A DNA stretch of 41,734 bases from Spirochaetota bacterium (lineage in GTDB: Bacteria; Spirochaetota; Leptospiria; Turneriellales; Turneriellaceae). A program made the position numbers and the translations under genes. Where the stretch lies: assembly GCA_018240245.1 (NCBI GenBank), contig JAFEGD010000079.1, positions 1 through 41,734 on the forward strand. Reading direction: 5' to 3'. Numbering within the stretch: the stretch's first letter is position 1; each line of letters begins with the position of its first letter. The notes beneath the pieces were generated by a model. That model searched no databases. It saw only the letters and a program-made list of their open reading frames with translations, and had not been told where the DNA came from. Below, one piece after another: positions 1 through 8,046 of the stretch.

Positions 1-3
1 AAT

Positions 4-960
4 ATGAGAGAAGATAATTTTATATTGAGCAAAAGCTTTGGGTCGGTAGTCGTTGCGGCGATTGTCGTGCTTTTTTGCGGCATGTTTGCGCTCACGATGA
101 CGACCATTCGTACGCCGGTAATGCCGCTTAAGGCCCCCGATTCGCCGCTGGGTTACTCGATCAGCAACTTGCAGTGGCTTATTCCTGCGCTCGGCATTGT
201 CTTGCTTTATTTTGCCATAAAAATACGCCCCTCCGAGCGGCGCGCGCTGCAGTTGACGCTATTTGTTTTGCCGTTCACGGGGTTTATTCTCGATATATTT
301 TTCGCCGATCGATTTTTTACATTCCCGAATACGAAATCCGTATGGGGCTTATCTATTCCCGGTTTCAATTTTCGCACCCTTGCGTTCGATGCTCCGATAC
401 CGATCGAAGAATTTATTTTTTACATCACCGGGTTTTTGTATACGCTTGCTGTGTATTTATTCGGTCGCGATATTTGGCTCAGTCGCTATACGCCGCCATG
501 CGACGCGGTGCCGCGCGGCAAGTGGCGTCCTCTCGCGGCCAGCTTCGTTGTCTTAGTTCTCGTCGTTCTCGGTTTTCTCGCAAAAGCACTCTTCAAAACA
601 CCCGGCGAGTCTGTCGTACCCGAGTATTATCTGTTCTTAATACTCTTAGGCATAGGCCCGTGTATATTTCTCTATCCTATCGTGTATCGGCGCGTGAATT
701 GGCAGGCGCTCTCGTTCACCTTATTTTCTGTTTTGCTTATTTCAGTCATCTGGGAAGTCACGATGGGGATTCCCTATGGTTGGTGGGGATACCACCGCGA
801 AGTGATGATGGGTATTTTCATTAAACCTTGGTTCAACCTACCGCTCGAATCGGCAATCGTATGGCTTACTGTTTCGTTTACCACAGTCTTTACTTTTGAA
901 GCGATTGTGCTTGCGATAAAGACGCGGGGCTCGCGAACAACTGGCGGAGTTTCTCTCTGA
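4..960 (+). CDS. Lycopene cyclase-domain membrane protein
   Basis: A 318-residue polytopic membrane protein with seven or more hydrophobic segments. It has two related halves, each with an acidic P-[IL]-E signature: PIEEFIFYITGF near residue 131 and PLESAIVWL near residue 279, the second preceded by IWEVTMGIPYGWWGYH. This is the layout of the CrtYcd/CarR-type lycopene cyclase domain, in which two homologous repeats cyclise the ends of lycopene in the membrane. A carotenoid role is inferred from family and from the convergent hydroxylase next door, whose coding region overlaps this one by 71 bases. The start is the first ATG, three bases into the window, so upstream signals and a longer N-terminus cannot be excluded. 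The exact substrate cannot be read from sequence. Confidence 0.78.
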   Translation: MREDNFILSKSFGSVVVAAIVVLFCGMFALTMTTIRTPVMPLKAPDSPLGYSISNLQWLIPALGIVLLYFAIKIRPSERRALQLTLFVLPFTGFILDIFFADRFFTFPNTKSVWGLSIPGFNFRTLAFDAPIPIEEFIFYITGFLYTLAVYLFGRDIWLSRYTPPCDAVPRGKWRPLAASFVVLVLVVLGFLAKALFKTPGESVVPEYYLFLILLGIGPCIFLYPIVYRRVNWQALSFTLFSVLLISVIWEVTMGIPYGWWGYHREVMMGIFIKPWFNLPLESAIVWLTVSFTTVFTFEAIVLAIKTRGSRTTGGVSL

Positions 961-1741
961 AATTTTTTGCCACGCGCGCGTCGCGGAACATTGTTACAAA
1001 TTCGTGAAACTGAATCGTAAACCAATTATGCGTCGCGAGGTTTTTCGTGAGCCCATAGCGAACCGGCGCCGTCTCGGGTACGAACGTGCCGAAGAGGCGA
1101 TCCCAAAAAATAAAAATGCCGCCGTAGTTGGTGTCGAGATATTCGGCGTTCGAGCCGTGGTGTACGCGGTGGTGCGACGGCGTATTCATGAAGTATTCCA
1201 GCGGCCCCAACGTACGAATCGTTTCGGTATGAATCCAATATTGATAGATGAGACTCACCGACATTTGCATCAGAATCATGTACGCGGGAAATCCGATAAA
1301 CGCAATCGGCAGCCAAAACGGCGTCTCGACGAGTGGCGCTGTCCACGATTGGCGCAGCGCCGTTGCGAGATGGTAACGCTCGCTCGAATGGTGCACGACG
1401 TGCGTGCCCCAAAGAAAACGAACCTCGTGGCTGAAGCGGTGCATCCAATAAAAAGCAAAGTCGTCTAAAAAAAGTAGGAGCACCCACGCATACCAACCAT
1501 GGCCTACGAGTTTGAGTCCGTGCTCGTAAAAGAACTCGAGTAAAAAAACGAAAAATATATTCCAGAAGAAGCGCACGACGAGGCTACCGACGCCGCCCGA
1601 GAGACTCGCCGCCGTATCGGCGACACCGTACGCTCTGCCGCGCCGCCACAGCAGAAAATTTTCGACGGCCATCGTGACGAGATAAAAAGGAATCGCTAAG
1701 ATCGTCGGCTCGTCGCGAATATATTGCAGCACTTGGTGCAT
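890..1741 (-). CDS. Sterol desaturase / fatty acid hydroxylase-family protein
   Basis: A 283-residue integral membrane protein with the di-iron histidine clusters of the fatty acid hydroxylase superfamily: HRFSHE, HVVHHSSE and HRVHH, separated by hydrophobic segments. Members insert oxygen or double bonds into lipids, sterols or carotenoids, using iron held by these histidines. The converging lycopene cyclase-domain gene makes a carotenoid or other isoprenoid lipid a reasonable substrate guess, but nothing in the sequence proves it. The gene starts at an ATG with no Shine-Dalgarno; a TATAAA box ends five bases upstream. Its last 71 bases overlap the 3' end of the cyclase gene on the other strand. 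Confidence 0.82.
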   Translation of the reverse strand: MHQVLQYIRDEPTILAIPFYLVTMAVENFLLWRRGRAYGVADTAASLSGGVGSLVVRFFWNIFFVFLLEFFYEHGLKLVGHGWYAWVLLLFLDDFAFYWMHRFSHEVRFLWGTHVVHHSSERYHLATALRQSWTAPLVETPFWLPIAFIGFPAYMILMQMSVSLIYQYWIHTETIRTLGPLEYFMNTPSHHRVHHGSNAEYLDTNYGGIFIFWDRLFGTFVPETAPVRYGLTKNLATHNWFTIQFHEFVTMFRDARVAKNFREKLRQLFASPASLSQAQSLQK

Positions 1742-1746
1742 GAAAT

Positions 1747-1773
1747 TTTATATTAAATTAAAAGGCAGTAAAA
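1747..1773 (-). promoter_or_regulatory. Candidate leaderless promoter of the hydroxylase gene
   Basis: On the minus strand a TATAAA box (1752-1747) ends five bases before the ATG at 1741. A TTTTAC hexamer (1773-1768) lies 15 bases upstream of it, which is shorter than ideal. There is no ribosome binding site between them and the start, so the transcript would begin at or within a few bases of the start codon. Confidence 0.35.
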
Positions 1774-1806
1774 CGCCTCGTAGTCAAAATTGGCACGAGG
1801 CATTTT
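1771..1806 (-). terminator. Intrinsic terminator after the small exported protein gene
   Basis: A 7-base stem (1775-1781 with 1795-1801, GCCTCGT/ACGAGGC) encloses a 13-base loop. It is flanked by an A/T-rich run on each side, so it could work in both directions. It lies 17 bases after the stop of the small exported protein gene and just upstream of the hydroxylase promoter. Confidence 0.6.
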
Positions 1807-1822
1807 TGAATCGATCGACGAA

Positions 1823-2032
1823 TTATTTAGCTGCTGGAGCTTTTTCTTTTTTCTCGCCAGCGTCCTTTACCCATTTGCCTTTGGCTTTATGGCATTCTTT
1901 TTTAGATTTTGCCATGTCCATCGAGCCGTCGGCCATTTTGCAGTGGTGATTCTGCTTATTGTTATGCGCAGACACTACTGTAAAGCCAGCTACCGTTACG
2001 GCAACCAGTAAGAATTGAAAAATTTTCTTCAT
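1823..2032 (-). CDS. Small exported Cys/His/Met-rich protein
   Basis: A 69-residue protein. The start is placed at the internal ATG giving MKKIFQFLLVAVTVAGF because a clear AGGAG lies eight bases upstream (on the minus strand, 2040-2044); the reading frame remains open to 2074, but the extension has no such site. Residues 1-21 form a signal peptide with probable cleavage after VSA. The mature part is short, hydrophilic and lysine-rich, with a HH-C cluster and a second cysteine (CKMADGS and KECHKAKGKW), suggesting a disulfide or metal-binding motif in the periplasm or at the cell surface. I do not recognise a named family. A terminator follows. Confidence 0.7.
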   Translation of the reverse strand: MKKIFQFLLVAVTVAGFTVVSAHNNKQNHHCKMADGSMDMAKSKKECHKAKGKWVKDAGEKKEKAPAAK

Positions 2033-2253
2033 TGTTTTCTCCTGAATCGAAAAATTTACGAGAATGCCGAGCACATTTACATTTCATTGCCTGTCAATAA
2101 AATTATGCGTTAATTAACGATTAGTATATCGCATGCAAATAGTGTAGAACTCGCGCAGTTTGTACTATAGTGACTAGGTGGGAACTCGCTGGCGTGATTT
2201 TTTGCCGCAGTTACCGAGGCTAAACCGCACAAATTTCCGCCCAGTCATTCTAC

Positions 2254-3567
2254 TCACGCTAACCGATAGATTTTTACCGGCCGTTCTCGGCCTTTTACCT
2301 GCGTTTCAGAAACGAACTCGGGAGCCAAATCTTCGCACACGCGCATTACGTCTTCTGACATCAAGAGCCGAGAACTGAATTGCTTGTTGAGTTGCTCGAT
2401 GCGCGAAGCAAGGTTGACGACATCGCCGATGACCGTATATTCTTTGCGCGAGGTCGACCCGACATTGCCGGTGACTGCGTCGCCCGAATGTAAGCCGATG
2501 CCGACCGTAACATCGGGTAGGCGCCCTGCGGCGATTTCTTCGGCAACGCGCGCAATAATCTCGTTCGCTGCGTTGACCGCGCTACGAATATCTTGCCCGT
2601 TACTCAGAGGTGCTCCGAAGACGGCCATAAATCCATCGCCGAGAAACTTGTTTATTATACCGTTATGCTTGTTGATGATTTCGATGCAAAACGCAAAAAT
2701 CGTGTTTAAGAATTCGACGACTTCTTGCGCCGAGCGCTTTTCTGAAAATGTCGTAAAGTTGCGAATATCGAAAAACATGACGCAAACATTGCGACTCTCG
2801 CTTTGATCTTTTTGGTTCAAAAGCGCTTCGACCACCGCAGGCGAAACATGCTGCCCGAAAATACTCGTCACTTTGTTGCGCTCTTGCAAGAGACGAAACG
2901 AATGCAATTGCCGTTTGCGAATTTGTGCCGTCACAAATGCTGCGGCGACGCCGGTGCCGAGTAAGAAGAATATCTTACCCGAATGCAGCATGGGATTATT
3001 GACGATACCAAGGTTGCCGTTGCTCTGTGCGAAACAGTACAAACCGAAAAGGGCAAATTCGACAGCGGCGACAAAGCCGGTAAATAGACTTAATTTTGGG
3101 TCGAGCCGCAACGTCGAAAGCACGATAAAAAGTGCGTACGCGAACGGCGCCGGCGTGTAGAGAGCGCGGCTGCGCGGCTCGATAAAATGCGTGAAGAGTA
3201 GCATGACAGCGGTTGGAGCGCTCGTTTCGATAAATGCGTTCATGTAACGGGTAACCAACGGTACGTGGCGCTCGCGGCGACTCACCCAACCGAAAACAAA
3301 TCGCACTCCGGCACAGTAGAGTGCGTACCCGAAAAACAAAGCAGCCGAAAGTATTGCAAAGCGATCGATACGCGGCCCGATAACTCGTTCGATGTGTTCG
3401 CGGGCAAAGAACGACCCGAGCGTGAAGATTAACCCGAGCAACGCAAAAGAAACGCTCACCAAGAGCAATCTAAAACGCTCGCTCTGAATAGTCTCTTTCT
3501 CAATATCTTTCTGAAACAACTCTTCAATCGGGTCTTTTTCGCGAAGTATAGAACTTTTGCTTAACAT
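2254..3567 (-). CDS. Membrane-bound class III adenylate/guanylate cyclase
   Basis: A protein of about 437 residues. The N-terminal half has about six hydrophobic segments and no recognised extracytoplasmic sensor. The C-terminal half is a class III nucleotide cyclase catalytic domain. Metal-binding aspartates sit in FFDIRNFT and FLGDGFMAVFGAP, the base-recognising lysine in NKFLGDG, and the transition-state Asn/Arg pair in GDVVNLASRIEQ. YTVIGD is typical of bacterial adenylate cyclases, so cAMP synthesis at the inner membrane is the best reading. The ATG at 3567 is used; an in-frame GTG two codons upstream (3573) is an alternative, and neither has a Shine-Dalgarno. The gene is divergent from the hydrolase gene at 3677. 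Confidence 0.88.
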   Translation of the reverse strand: MLSKSSILREKDPIEELFQKDIEKETIQSERFRLLLVSVSFALLGLIFTLGSFFAREHIERVIGPRIDRFAILSAALFFGYALYCAGVRFVFGWVSRRERHVPLVTRYMNAFIETSAPTAVMLLFTHFIEPRSRALYTPAPFAYALFIVLSTLRLDPKLSLFTGFVAAVEFALFGLYCFAQSNGNLGIVNNPMLHSGKIFFLLGTGVAAAFVTAQIRKRQLHSFRLLQERNKVTSIFGQHVSPAVVEALLNQKDQSESRNVCVMFFDIRNFTTFSEKRSAQEVVEFLNTIFAFCIEIINKHNGIINKFLGDGFMAVFGAPLSNGQDIRSAVNAANEIIARVAEEIAAGRLPDVTVGIGLHSGDAVTGNVGSTSRKEYTVIGDVVNLASRIEQLNKQFSSRLLMSEDVMRVCEDLAPEFVSETQVKGRERPVKIYRLA

Positions 3568-3641
3568 AGGCACTACAGCAGTTATCTCGGCTCGTGTGTT
3601 TACAAGTATCTTTTTATTTGCTTCGATTACTTTGTTTTGAA

Positions 3642-3670
3642 GTTTCCGCTCTGTCGCAATAGCCTATTAT
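3642..3670 (+). promoter_or_regulatory. Candidate leaderless promoter of the hydrolase gene
   Basis: TATTAT (3665-3670) ends six bases before the GTG start at 3677. Upstream, GTTTCCGCTCTGT begins exactly 35 bases before the start codon and resembles the CTTTTCACCCTGT string found at the same distance before two other genes of this window. No Shine-Dalgarno is present. Confidence 0.4.
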
Positions 3671-3676
3671 AACCTT

Positions 3677-4657
3677 GTGGCTTCTGAAACGACTGTTGAC
3701 TCCACGCCGTTTGCAACCTTCATGCGCAGCACCTCGTCGTGGGCGGTCGAACAGTTCTATCTACGCTTCAGCCAACTCGGGCGTTTGCATCCCTTGTGGA
3801 CGCCGCTCGCGCAGGGCGTGCAGGTACTCCAGAATATCCCGTACCTACCCACCGGTTCGAGCTTTCACACGCTCGACATCTATCGCCCCGCGCAGATGAA
3901 GCGCCACGCACCGGCAGTGCTCTACATTCACGGCGGCGGTTTCACGATGCTCTCGAAAGAGTCGCATTGGATTATGGCGCTCATCTTCGCCCCCGCGGGC
4001 TATGTCGTTTTCAACATCAACTACACGCTCGCACAAGAGGCGCCTTTTCCGGCGGCGATCGAAGATTCGCTGCACGCGCTCAAGTTTGTCGTGCGCAACG
4101 CGGGACTCTATAAAGGCGAAGCAAAGCGCATCATCGTCGCAGGCGAATCGGCGGGCGCAAATCTTGCGCTGTCGGTGGGGCTCGCGGCATTACACGACGA
4201 AGTCGATAACGCGCTCGCGCACGAAGTCTATGCGCTTCGACCCCACATCGAAGCCTTGATGTTAGGGTGTGGGCTTTTTGAGGTCGGGCGGATGGATCGC
4301 TTTCGCGGCAAGGTACCCGACGTAGTGATGCCTGTGCTCGAACATATCTCTAATACCTATCTTGGGGCAGACGACAACGCACAGCGACCGTTGGCAAACC
4401 CATTGTCGCTATTAGAATCGAGCGAAGAGCTGCGCCGCGCGCTGCCGCCGACATTCGTTTTCTGCGGCGGCGCCGACCCGATTCTCGATGATAGTTTGCG
4501 TTTAGCGGCAGCACTCAAGCGCCGGGGGGCACGTACTTCGCTGCGCATCTATCCCAAACGGCACCATGCTTTTCATGCGTTCGTGCCGCTCGACCCAGTC
4601 GCGCGCACTGCATGGAAAGACCAGATTGATTTCTTAAAACATGTCGAATTATCTTGA
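3677..4657 (+). CDS. Alpha/beta hydrolase, hormone-sensitive-lipase-like esterase
   Basis: A 326-residue serine hydrolase of the HSL/Abhydrolase_3 group. It carries the oxyanion-hole motif HGGGF, the nucleophile elbow GESAGAN (Ser158), the acid in GGADPILDD (Asp267) and a histidine in RHHAFHAF (His297 or His300). Such enzymes hydrolyse short acyl esters; the physiological substrate is unknown. There is no signal peptide, so it is probably cytoplasmic. The GTG start at 3677 is preferred because a -10-like TATTAT sits six bases before it; an ATG at 3722 is the alternative. The stop codon and last residues (ELS) are encoded inside a 17-base inverted repeat shared with the converging gene. Confidence 0.85.
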   Translation: MASETTVDSTPFATFMRSTSSWAVEQFYLRFSQLGRLHPLWTPLAQGVQVLQNIPYLPTGSSFHTLDIYRPAQMKRHAPAVLYIHGGGFTMLSKESHWIMALIFAPAGYVVFNINYTLAQEAPFPAAIEDSLHALKFVVRNAGLYKGEAKRIIVAGESAGANLALSVGLAALHDEVDNALAHEVYALRPHIEALMLGCGLFEVGRMDRFRGKVPDVVMPVLEHISNTYLGADDNAQRPLANPLSLLESSEELRRALPPTFVFCGGADPILDDSLRLAAALKRRGARTSLRIYPKRHHAFHAFVPLDPVARTAWKDQIDFLKHVELS

Positions 4658-4686
4658 GAGTGTGATACGCTCTCAAGATAATTCGA
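4644..4686. terminator. Long perfect hairpin shared by two convergent gene ends
   Basis: Perfect 17-base arms (4644-4660 and 4670-4686) around a nine-base centre that can pair further. It contains the stop codons of both the hydrolase (+) and the SRPBCC gene (-), and because the arms are complementary both proteins end in Glu-Leu-Ser. There is no U-tract, so it is not a textbook intrinsic terminator, but its place between convergent genes suggests it ends transcription or protects both 3' ends. Confidence 0.6.
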
Positions 4687-5119
4687 GTTTGTGCTTCAGA
4701 TTTTGTAACGCCGCCAGCGACTGGTAGTGCATCCGTGGCCTCACAATAAGAGGATTCAGTACCGCCATCAATCCTTTTATGGAGTAATTGAGCGTGCGTA
4801 TGAAGAGCGTACTTTCACCGCGCACTTCGAAGTCGTAATGTATGGTTAAATCGAAGAGCGACGATGTGCCTTTTGCTTCCCAGCGTGCGGCGCGATCGCT
4901 CTGTGTGACACGGTAGTGCGTGGCGCGTTGAATATCTATAAAAGGATAGTGGATGCAGATGACTTCGTCGAATTCGTCGCCGACTTTGAGCGGCGTTCGC
5001 GGTAATGCGGCCGAGCGCGAAGCGGGGTGCCACTCGTGCCAGAGGTCGGGGCGTGTGACATAATCGAAAACCACAGCCGGGCGTTTGACGATGAGTATTT
5101 CATGGTAGAGCTGCGACAT
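4673..5119 (-). CDS. SRPBCC (START-like) family protein
   Basis: A 148-residue soluble protein. The opening pattern, a short strand followed by RPAVVFDYVTRPDLWHEWHP, is typical of polyketide cyclase/SRPBCC domains. These form a helix-grip fold around a hydrophobic pocket and bind or convert lipids, polyketides or other small hydrophobic molecules. No catalytic residue can be assigned. It starts at an ATG without Shine-Dalgarno, preceded by a GATAAT box. The C-terminus lies in the hairpin shared with the hydrolase gene. Confidence 0.72.
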   Translation of the reverse strand: MSQLYHEILIVKRPAVVFDYVTRPDLWHEWHPASRSAALPRTPLKVGDEFDEVICIHYPFIDIQRATHYRVTQSDRAARWEAKGTSSLFDLTIHYDFEVRGESTLFIRTLNYSIKGLMAVLNPLIVRPRMHYQSLAALQNLKHKLELS

Positions 5120-5124
5120 TCTTG

Positions 5125-5153
5125 ATTATCGTCAATCGGTCGCGGGTGCTAAA
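5125..5153 (-). promoter_or_regulatory. Candidate leaderless promoter of the SRPBCC gene
   Basis: On the minus strand TTTAGC (5153-5148) and GATAAT (5130-5125) are separated by exactly 17 bases. GATAAT ends five bases before the ATG at 5119, leaving no room for a ribosome binding site. Confidence 0.45.
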
Positions 5154-5227
5154 AAGAATATACGCCCTGTTCGATTCGTAAATTGTGCCTGCTTGAGCGC
5201 CTTTATGCGCACGTTTTGGAGAATATC

Positions 5228-5449
5228 ATGGCAAGAAAATGTCAATTAACCGGAAAAGGAACTACCTTCGGCAACAATGTGAGCCACTCGCATCGCAAAA
5301 CGCGCCGTACTTTCAAGGCTAACGTGCATAAGAAGCGCATTTTCTTACCCGAAGAGGGCCGTTTTATTACACTGAACGTTTCGACACGGGCACTGCGTAC
5401 ATTGCAGAAAAAAGGTCTGGCGTCGATGATGAAAGACGCTGGTCTTTAG
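5228..5449 (+). CDS. rpmB: 50S ribosomal protein bL28
   Basis: A 73-residue basic protein matching bL28 over its full length: [20 protein letters not shown] at the N-terminus, [13 protein letters not shown] near the end. It binds 23S rRNA in the large subunit. The start is the ATG at 5228, with GGAG seven bases upstream; the frame is open further upstream but that would add 15 residues unlike L28. It has only one cysteine, so it is the zinc-free form of the protein. The next gene, hppA, begins 87 bases later with its own Shine-Dalgarno. Confidence 0.97.
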   Translation: MARKCQLTGKGTTFGNNVSHSHRKTRRTFKANVHKKRIFLPEEGRFITLNVSTRALRTLQKKGLASMMKDAGL

Positions 5450-5536
5450 TTTCTTTCTTTTTTGCTTTACCCCACGTTTTTTACGCAAAGCGTAACCCGC
5501 TATCTCTTTCTAATGAACAAATCTCAGGAGAATTTC

Positions 5537-7993
5537 ATGTCCAAACTACGCAACGTAGCGGGCCTACTAATGGGTCTGCTGGTCGTTTCTGCGTCGCCTC
5601 TTATGGCGAGCGAAGCCGACCTTAGAATCCCCGATCTCGCGAGCCAACACTTTTTAGGCTTCGACGGGCGTACACTTCTCATGATTGGTCTCGGTGCCTG
5701 TTTCTTCGGGCTCCTTTTCGGTCTGATTGAGTATGTGCGTCTGAAGAACTTGCCGGTACACAAAGTGATGCTCGATGTTTCAGAACTCATCTATGAAACG
5801 TGCAAAACCTACATGGTCACACAAGGTAAATTCCTCGGCTTTTTGTGGATTTTTATCGCGGCAATCATGGTCTATTATTTTGGTTTTCTCGCCCAAGCGA
5901 AAGATGCGACTGGCGTCGCTGTTCACGGTTATGGCGTCGCGAAAGTTATCGCGATTCTCGCCTGTTCGGTCGTCGGTATCGCTGGCAGCTACGGTGTCGC
6001 CTGGTTCGGTATTCGTATTAACACCTTTGCCAATTCGCGCACGGCGTTTGCTTCACTTACGGGCAAACCCTACAACACGTACGCAATCCCCCTGCGTGCC
6101 GGTATGTCGATCGGTATGCTCTTGATTTCGGTCGAGCTTGTTCTCATGCTCGCAATTCTTCTTTTTATTCCCGCCGATTTCGCGGGCCCGTGCTTTATCG
6201 GTTTTGCAATCGGTGAGTCGCTCGGTGCATCGGCACTCAGAATCGCCGGCGGTATCTTTACGAAAATCGCCGATATTGGTTCTGACCTCATGAAGATTGT
6301 TTTCAAAATTAAAGAAGACGACGCGCGTAACCCGGGCGTAATCGCAGACTGCACCGGCGACAACGCCGGCGACTCTGTCGGGCCCACGGCGGATGGTTTT
6401 GAGACATATGGCGTCACCGGTGTGGCGTTGATTTCTCTTATTCTCTTGGCGGTTTTTCCCCAGTTTCAAGTACAACTTTTAGTGTGGATTTTCGCAATGC
6501 GCATTGTGATGATTTTCGCCTCGCTCGGTTCATATTGGCTGAACAGCGTGATTGCCGCTGCAAAATATAAAAAGGCCGACAGCTTCAACTTTGAACATCC
6601 GCTGACTTCGCTGGTGTGGATTACATCGATTGTTTCAGTCGGTCTGACATACGCAGTGTCTTACCTCTTGATCCCAACCTTGGGTGATGGTACGCTCTGG
6701 TACAAGCTTTCTACAATTATTACTTGCGGTACTCTTGCAGGTGCGATTATTCCCGAGCTCGTGAAAGTGTTCACGTCGACCGAGTCGTCGCATGTGCACG
6801 AAGTCGTCACTGCTTCTAAAGAAGGGGGCGCATCGCTCAACGTTCTTTCGGGTCTTACCGCCGGTAACTTCTCTGCCTATTGGATGGGCATCACAATCGT
6901 AATCCTCATGGGCGTATCGTATTACGTTGCATTAACCGGCCTCGGTACGCTGATGCATCCGATGGCAATCGCCGTATTTGCCTTCGGCCTCGTGGCCTTC
7001 GGCTTTTTGGGTATGGGACCGGTAACAATCGCTGTCGATTCATATGGTCCAGTAACCGACAATGCACAGTCGGTGTATGAACTCTCTCTTATCGAAGATG
7101 TTCCGAACGTAAAAGCAGAAGTAAAAAAAGACTTCGGCTTCGACCTCAACTTCGAGAAGGCTAAACATTTTCTCGAAGCTAACGACGGCGCGGGTAACAC
7201 CTTTAAGGCAACCGCGAAACCGGTTCTTATCGGTACTGCGGTTGTGGGCGCTACAGCCATGATTTTCTCGATCATCGTGATGCTGATTGGCGACATCAAG
7301 AGCGAGGCTGCTGTAAACGCAGTCAGCGCGAAGCTTTCGTTGCTTTCGGCTCCATTTCTTTTGGGAATCGTCACCGGTGGCGCGGTTATTTACTGGTTTA
7401 CCGGCGCATCGACGCAGGCTGTTTCAACGGGTGCTTACCGTGCGGTTGAGTTTATCAAAGCGAATATCAAACTCGACGGTGTTACAAAAGCATCGATGGC
7501 TGATAGCAAGCGCGTGGTCGAAATCTGTACGCAGTATGCGCAAAAGGGGATGGTTAACATCTTCTTCGGTATCTTCTTCAGCACGCTGGCATTCGCTTTC
7601 GTGAACGAATTCTTCTTCATCGGCTACCTTATCTCGATCGCTATCTTCGGTCTCTACCAAGCGATCTTTATGGCGAACGCCGGTGGCGCGTGGGATAACG
7701 CGAAGAAACTCGTCGAAGTTGAACTCAAGCAAAAAGGTACGCCGCTGCACGACGCGACTGTCGTCGGCGATACCGTAGGCGACCCGTTCAAAGATACTTC
7801 GTCGGTTGCGATGAACCCGGTTATCAAGTTCACAACGCTCTTCGGTCTTCTCGCAGTTGAGTTGGCTGTCGAAATGAAAGGTAACCAATCTGCGTTACGG
7901 ACGATACTCGCTGTAGTATTCTTCGTCGGTAGCATGTTCTTCGTCTGGCGCTCATTCTACGGAATGCGCATCAAGTCGGGTAAAGCCGTCTAA
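5537..7993 (+). CDS. hppA: Membrane-bound ion-pumping pyrophosphatase
   Basis: An 818-residue polytopic protein that hydrolyses pyrophosphate and pumps H+ or Na+ across the membrane. Signature segments are GDNAGDSVGPTADGFETY (about residue 275) and, near the C-terminus, GDTVGDPFKDTSSVAMNP, which bind Mg-pyrophosphate. The ATG at 5537 is chosen because AGGAG lies seven bases upstream; an in-frame ATG at 5513 lacks one. The first 25 residues form a hydrophobic leader or first membrane helix. In the motif that decides potassium dependence this protein has GNTFKA with a lysine (Lys557), as in potassium-independent enzymes. A strong terminator follows. Confidence 0.95.
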   Translation: MSKLRNVAGLLMGLLVVSASPLMASEADLRIPDLASQHFLGFDGRTLLMIGLGACFFGLLFGLIEYVRLKNLPVHKVMLDVSELIYETCKTYMVTQGKFLGFLWIFIAAIMVYYFGFLAQAKDATGVAVHGYGVAKVIAILACSVVGIAGSYGVAWFGIRINTFANSRTAFASLTGKPYNTYAIPLRAGMSIGMLLISVELVLMLAILLFIPADFAGPCFIGFAIGESLGASALRIAGGIFTKIADIGSDLMKIVFKIKEDDARNPGVIADCTGDNAGDSVGPTADGFETYGVTGVALISLILLAVFPQFQVQLLVWIFAMRIVMIFASLGSYWLNSVIAAAKYKKADSFNFEHPLTSLVWITSIVSVGLTYAVSYLLIPTLGDGTLWYKLSTIITCGTLAGAIIPELVKVFTSTESSHVHEVVTASKEGGASLNVLSGLTAGNFSAYWMGITIVILMGVSYYVALTGLGTLMHPMAIAVFAFGLVAFGFLGMGPVTIAVDSYGPVTDNAQSVYELSLIEDVPNVKAEVKKDFGFDLNFEKAKHFLEANDGAGNTFKATAKPVLIGTAVVGATAMIFSIIVMLIGDIKSEAAVNAVSAKLSLLSAPFLLGIVTGGAVIYWFTGASTQAVSTGAYRAVEFIKANIKLDGVTKASMADSKRVVEICTQYAQKGMVNIFFGIFFSTLAFAFVNEFFFIGYLISIAIFGLYQAIFMANAGGAWDNAKKLVEVELKQKGTPLHDATVVGDTVGDPFKDTSSVAMNPVIKFTTLFGLLAVELAVEMKGNQSALRTILAVVFFVGSMFFVWRSFYGMRIKSGKAV

Positions 7994-8005
7994 ACTCAGC
8001 GACAG

Positions 8006-8046
8006 CTCCCAAAAAAAGCCTGCGTAAGCAGGCTTTTTTATGGGAG
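8006..8046. terminator. Bidirectional intrinsic terminator
   Basis: Stem 8012-8023 with 8028-8039 (12 base pairs including an A6/T6 tract) around a GTAA loop, extended by CTCCCA (8006-8011) with TGGGAG (8041-8046). It ends hppA on the plus strand and the anti-sigma candidate on the minus strand, whose stop codon (8038-8040) lies in the T-tract and whose last codons form the outer arm. Confidence 0.93.
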
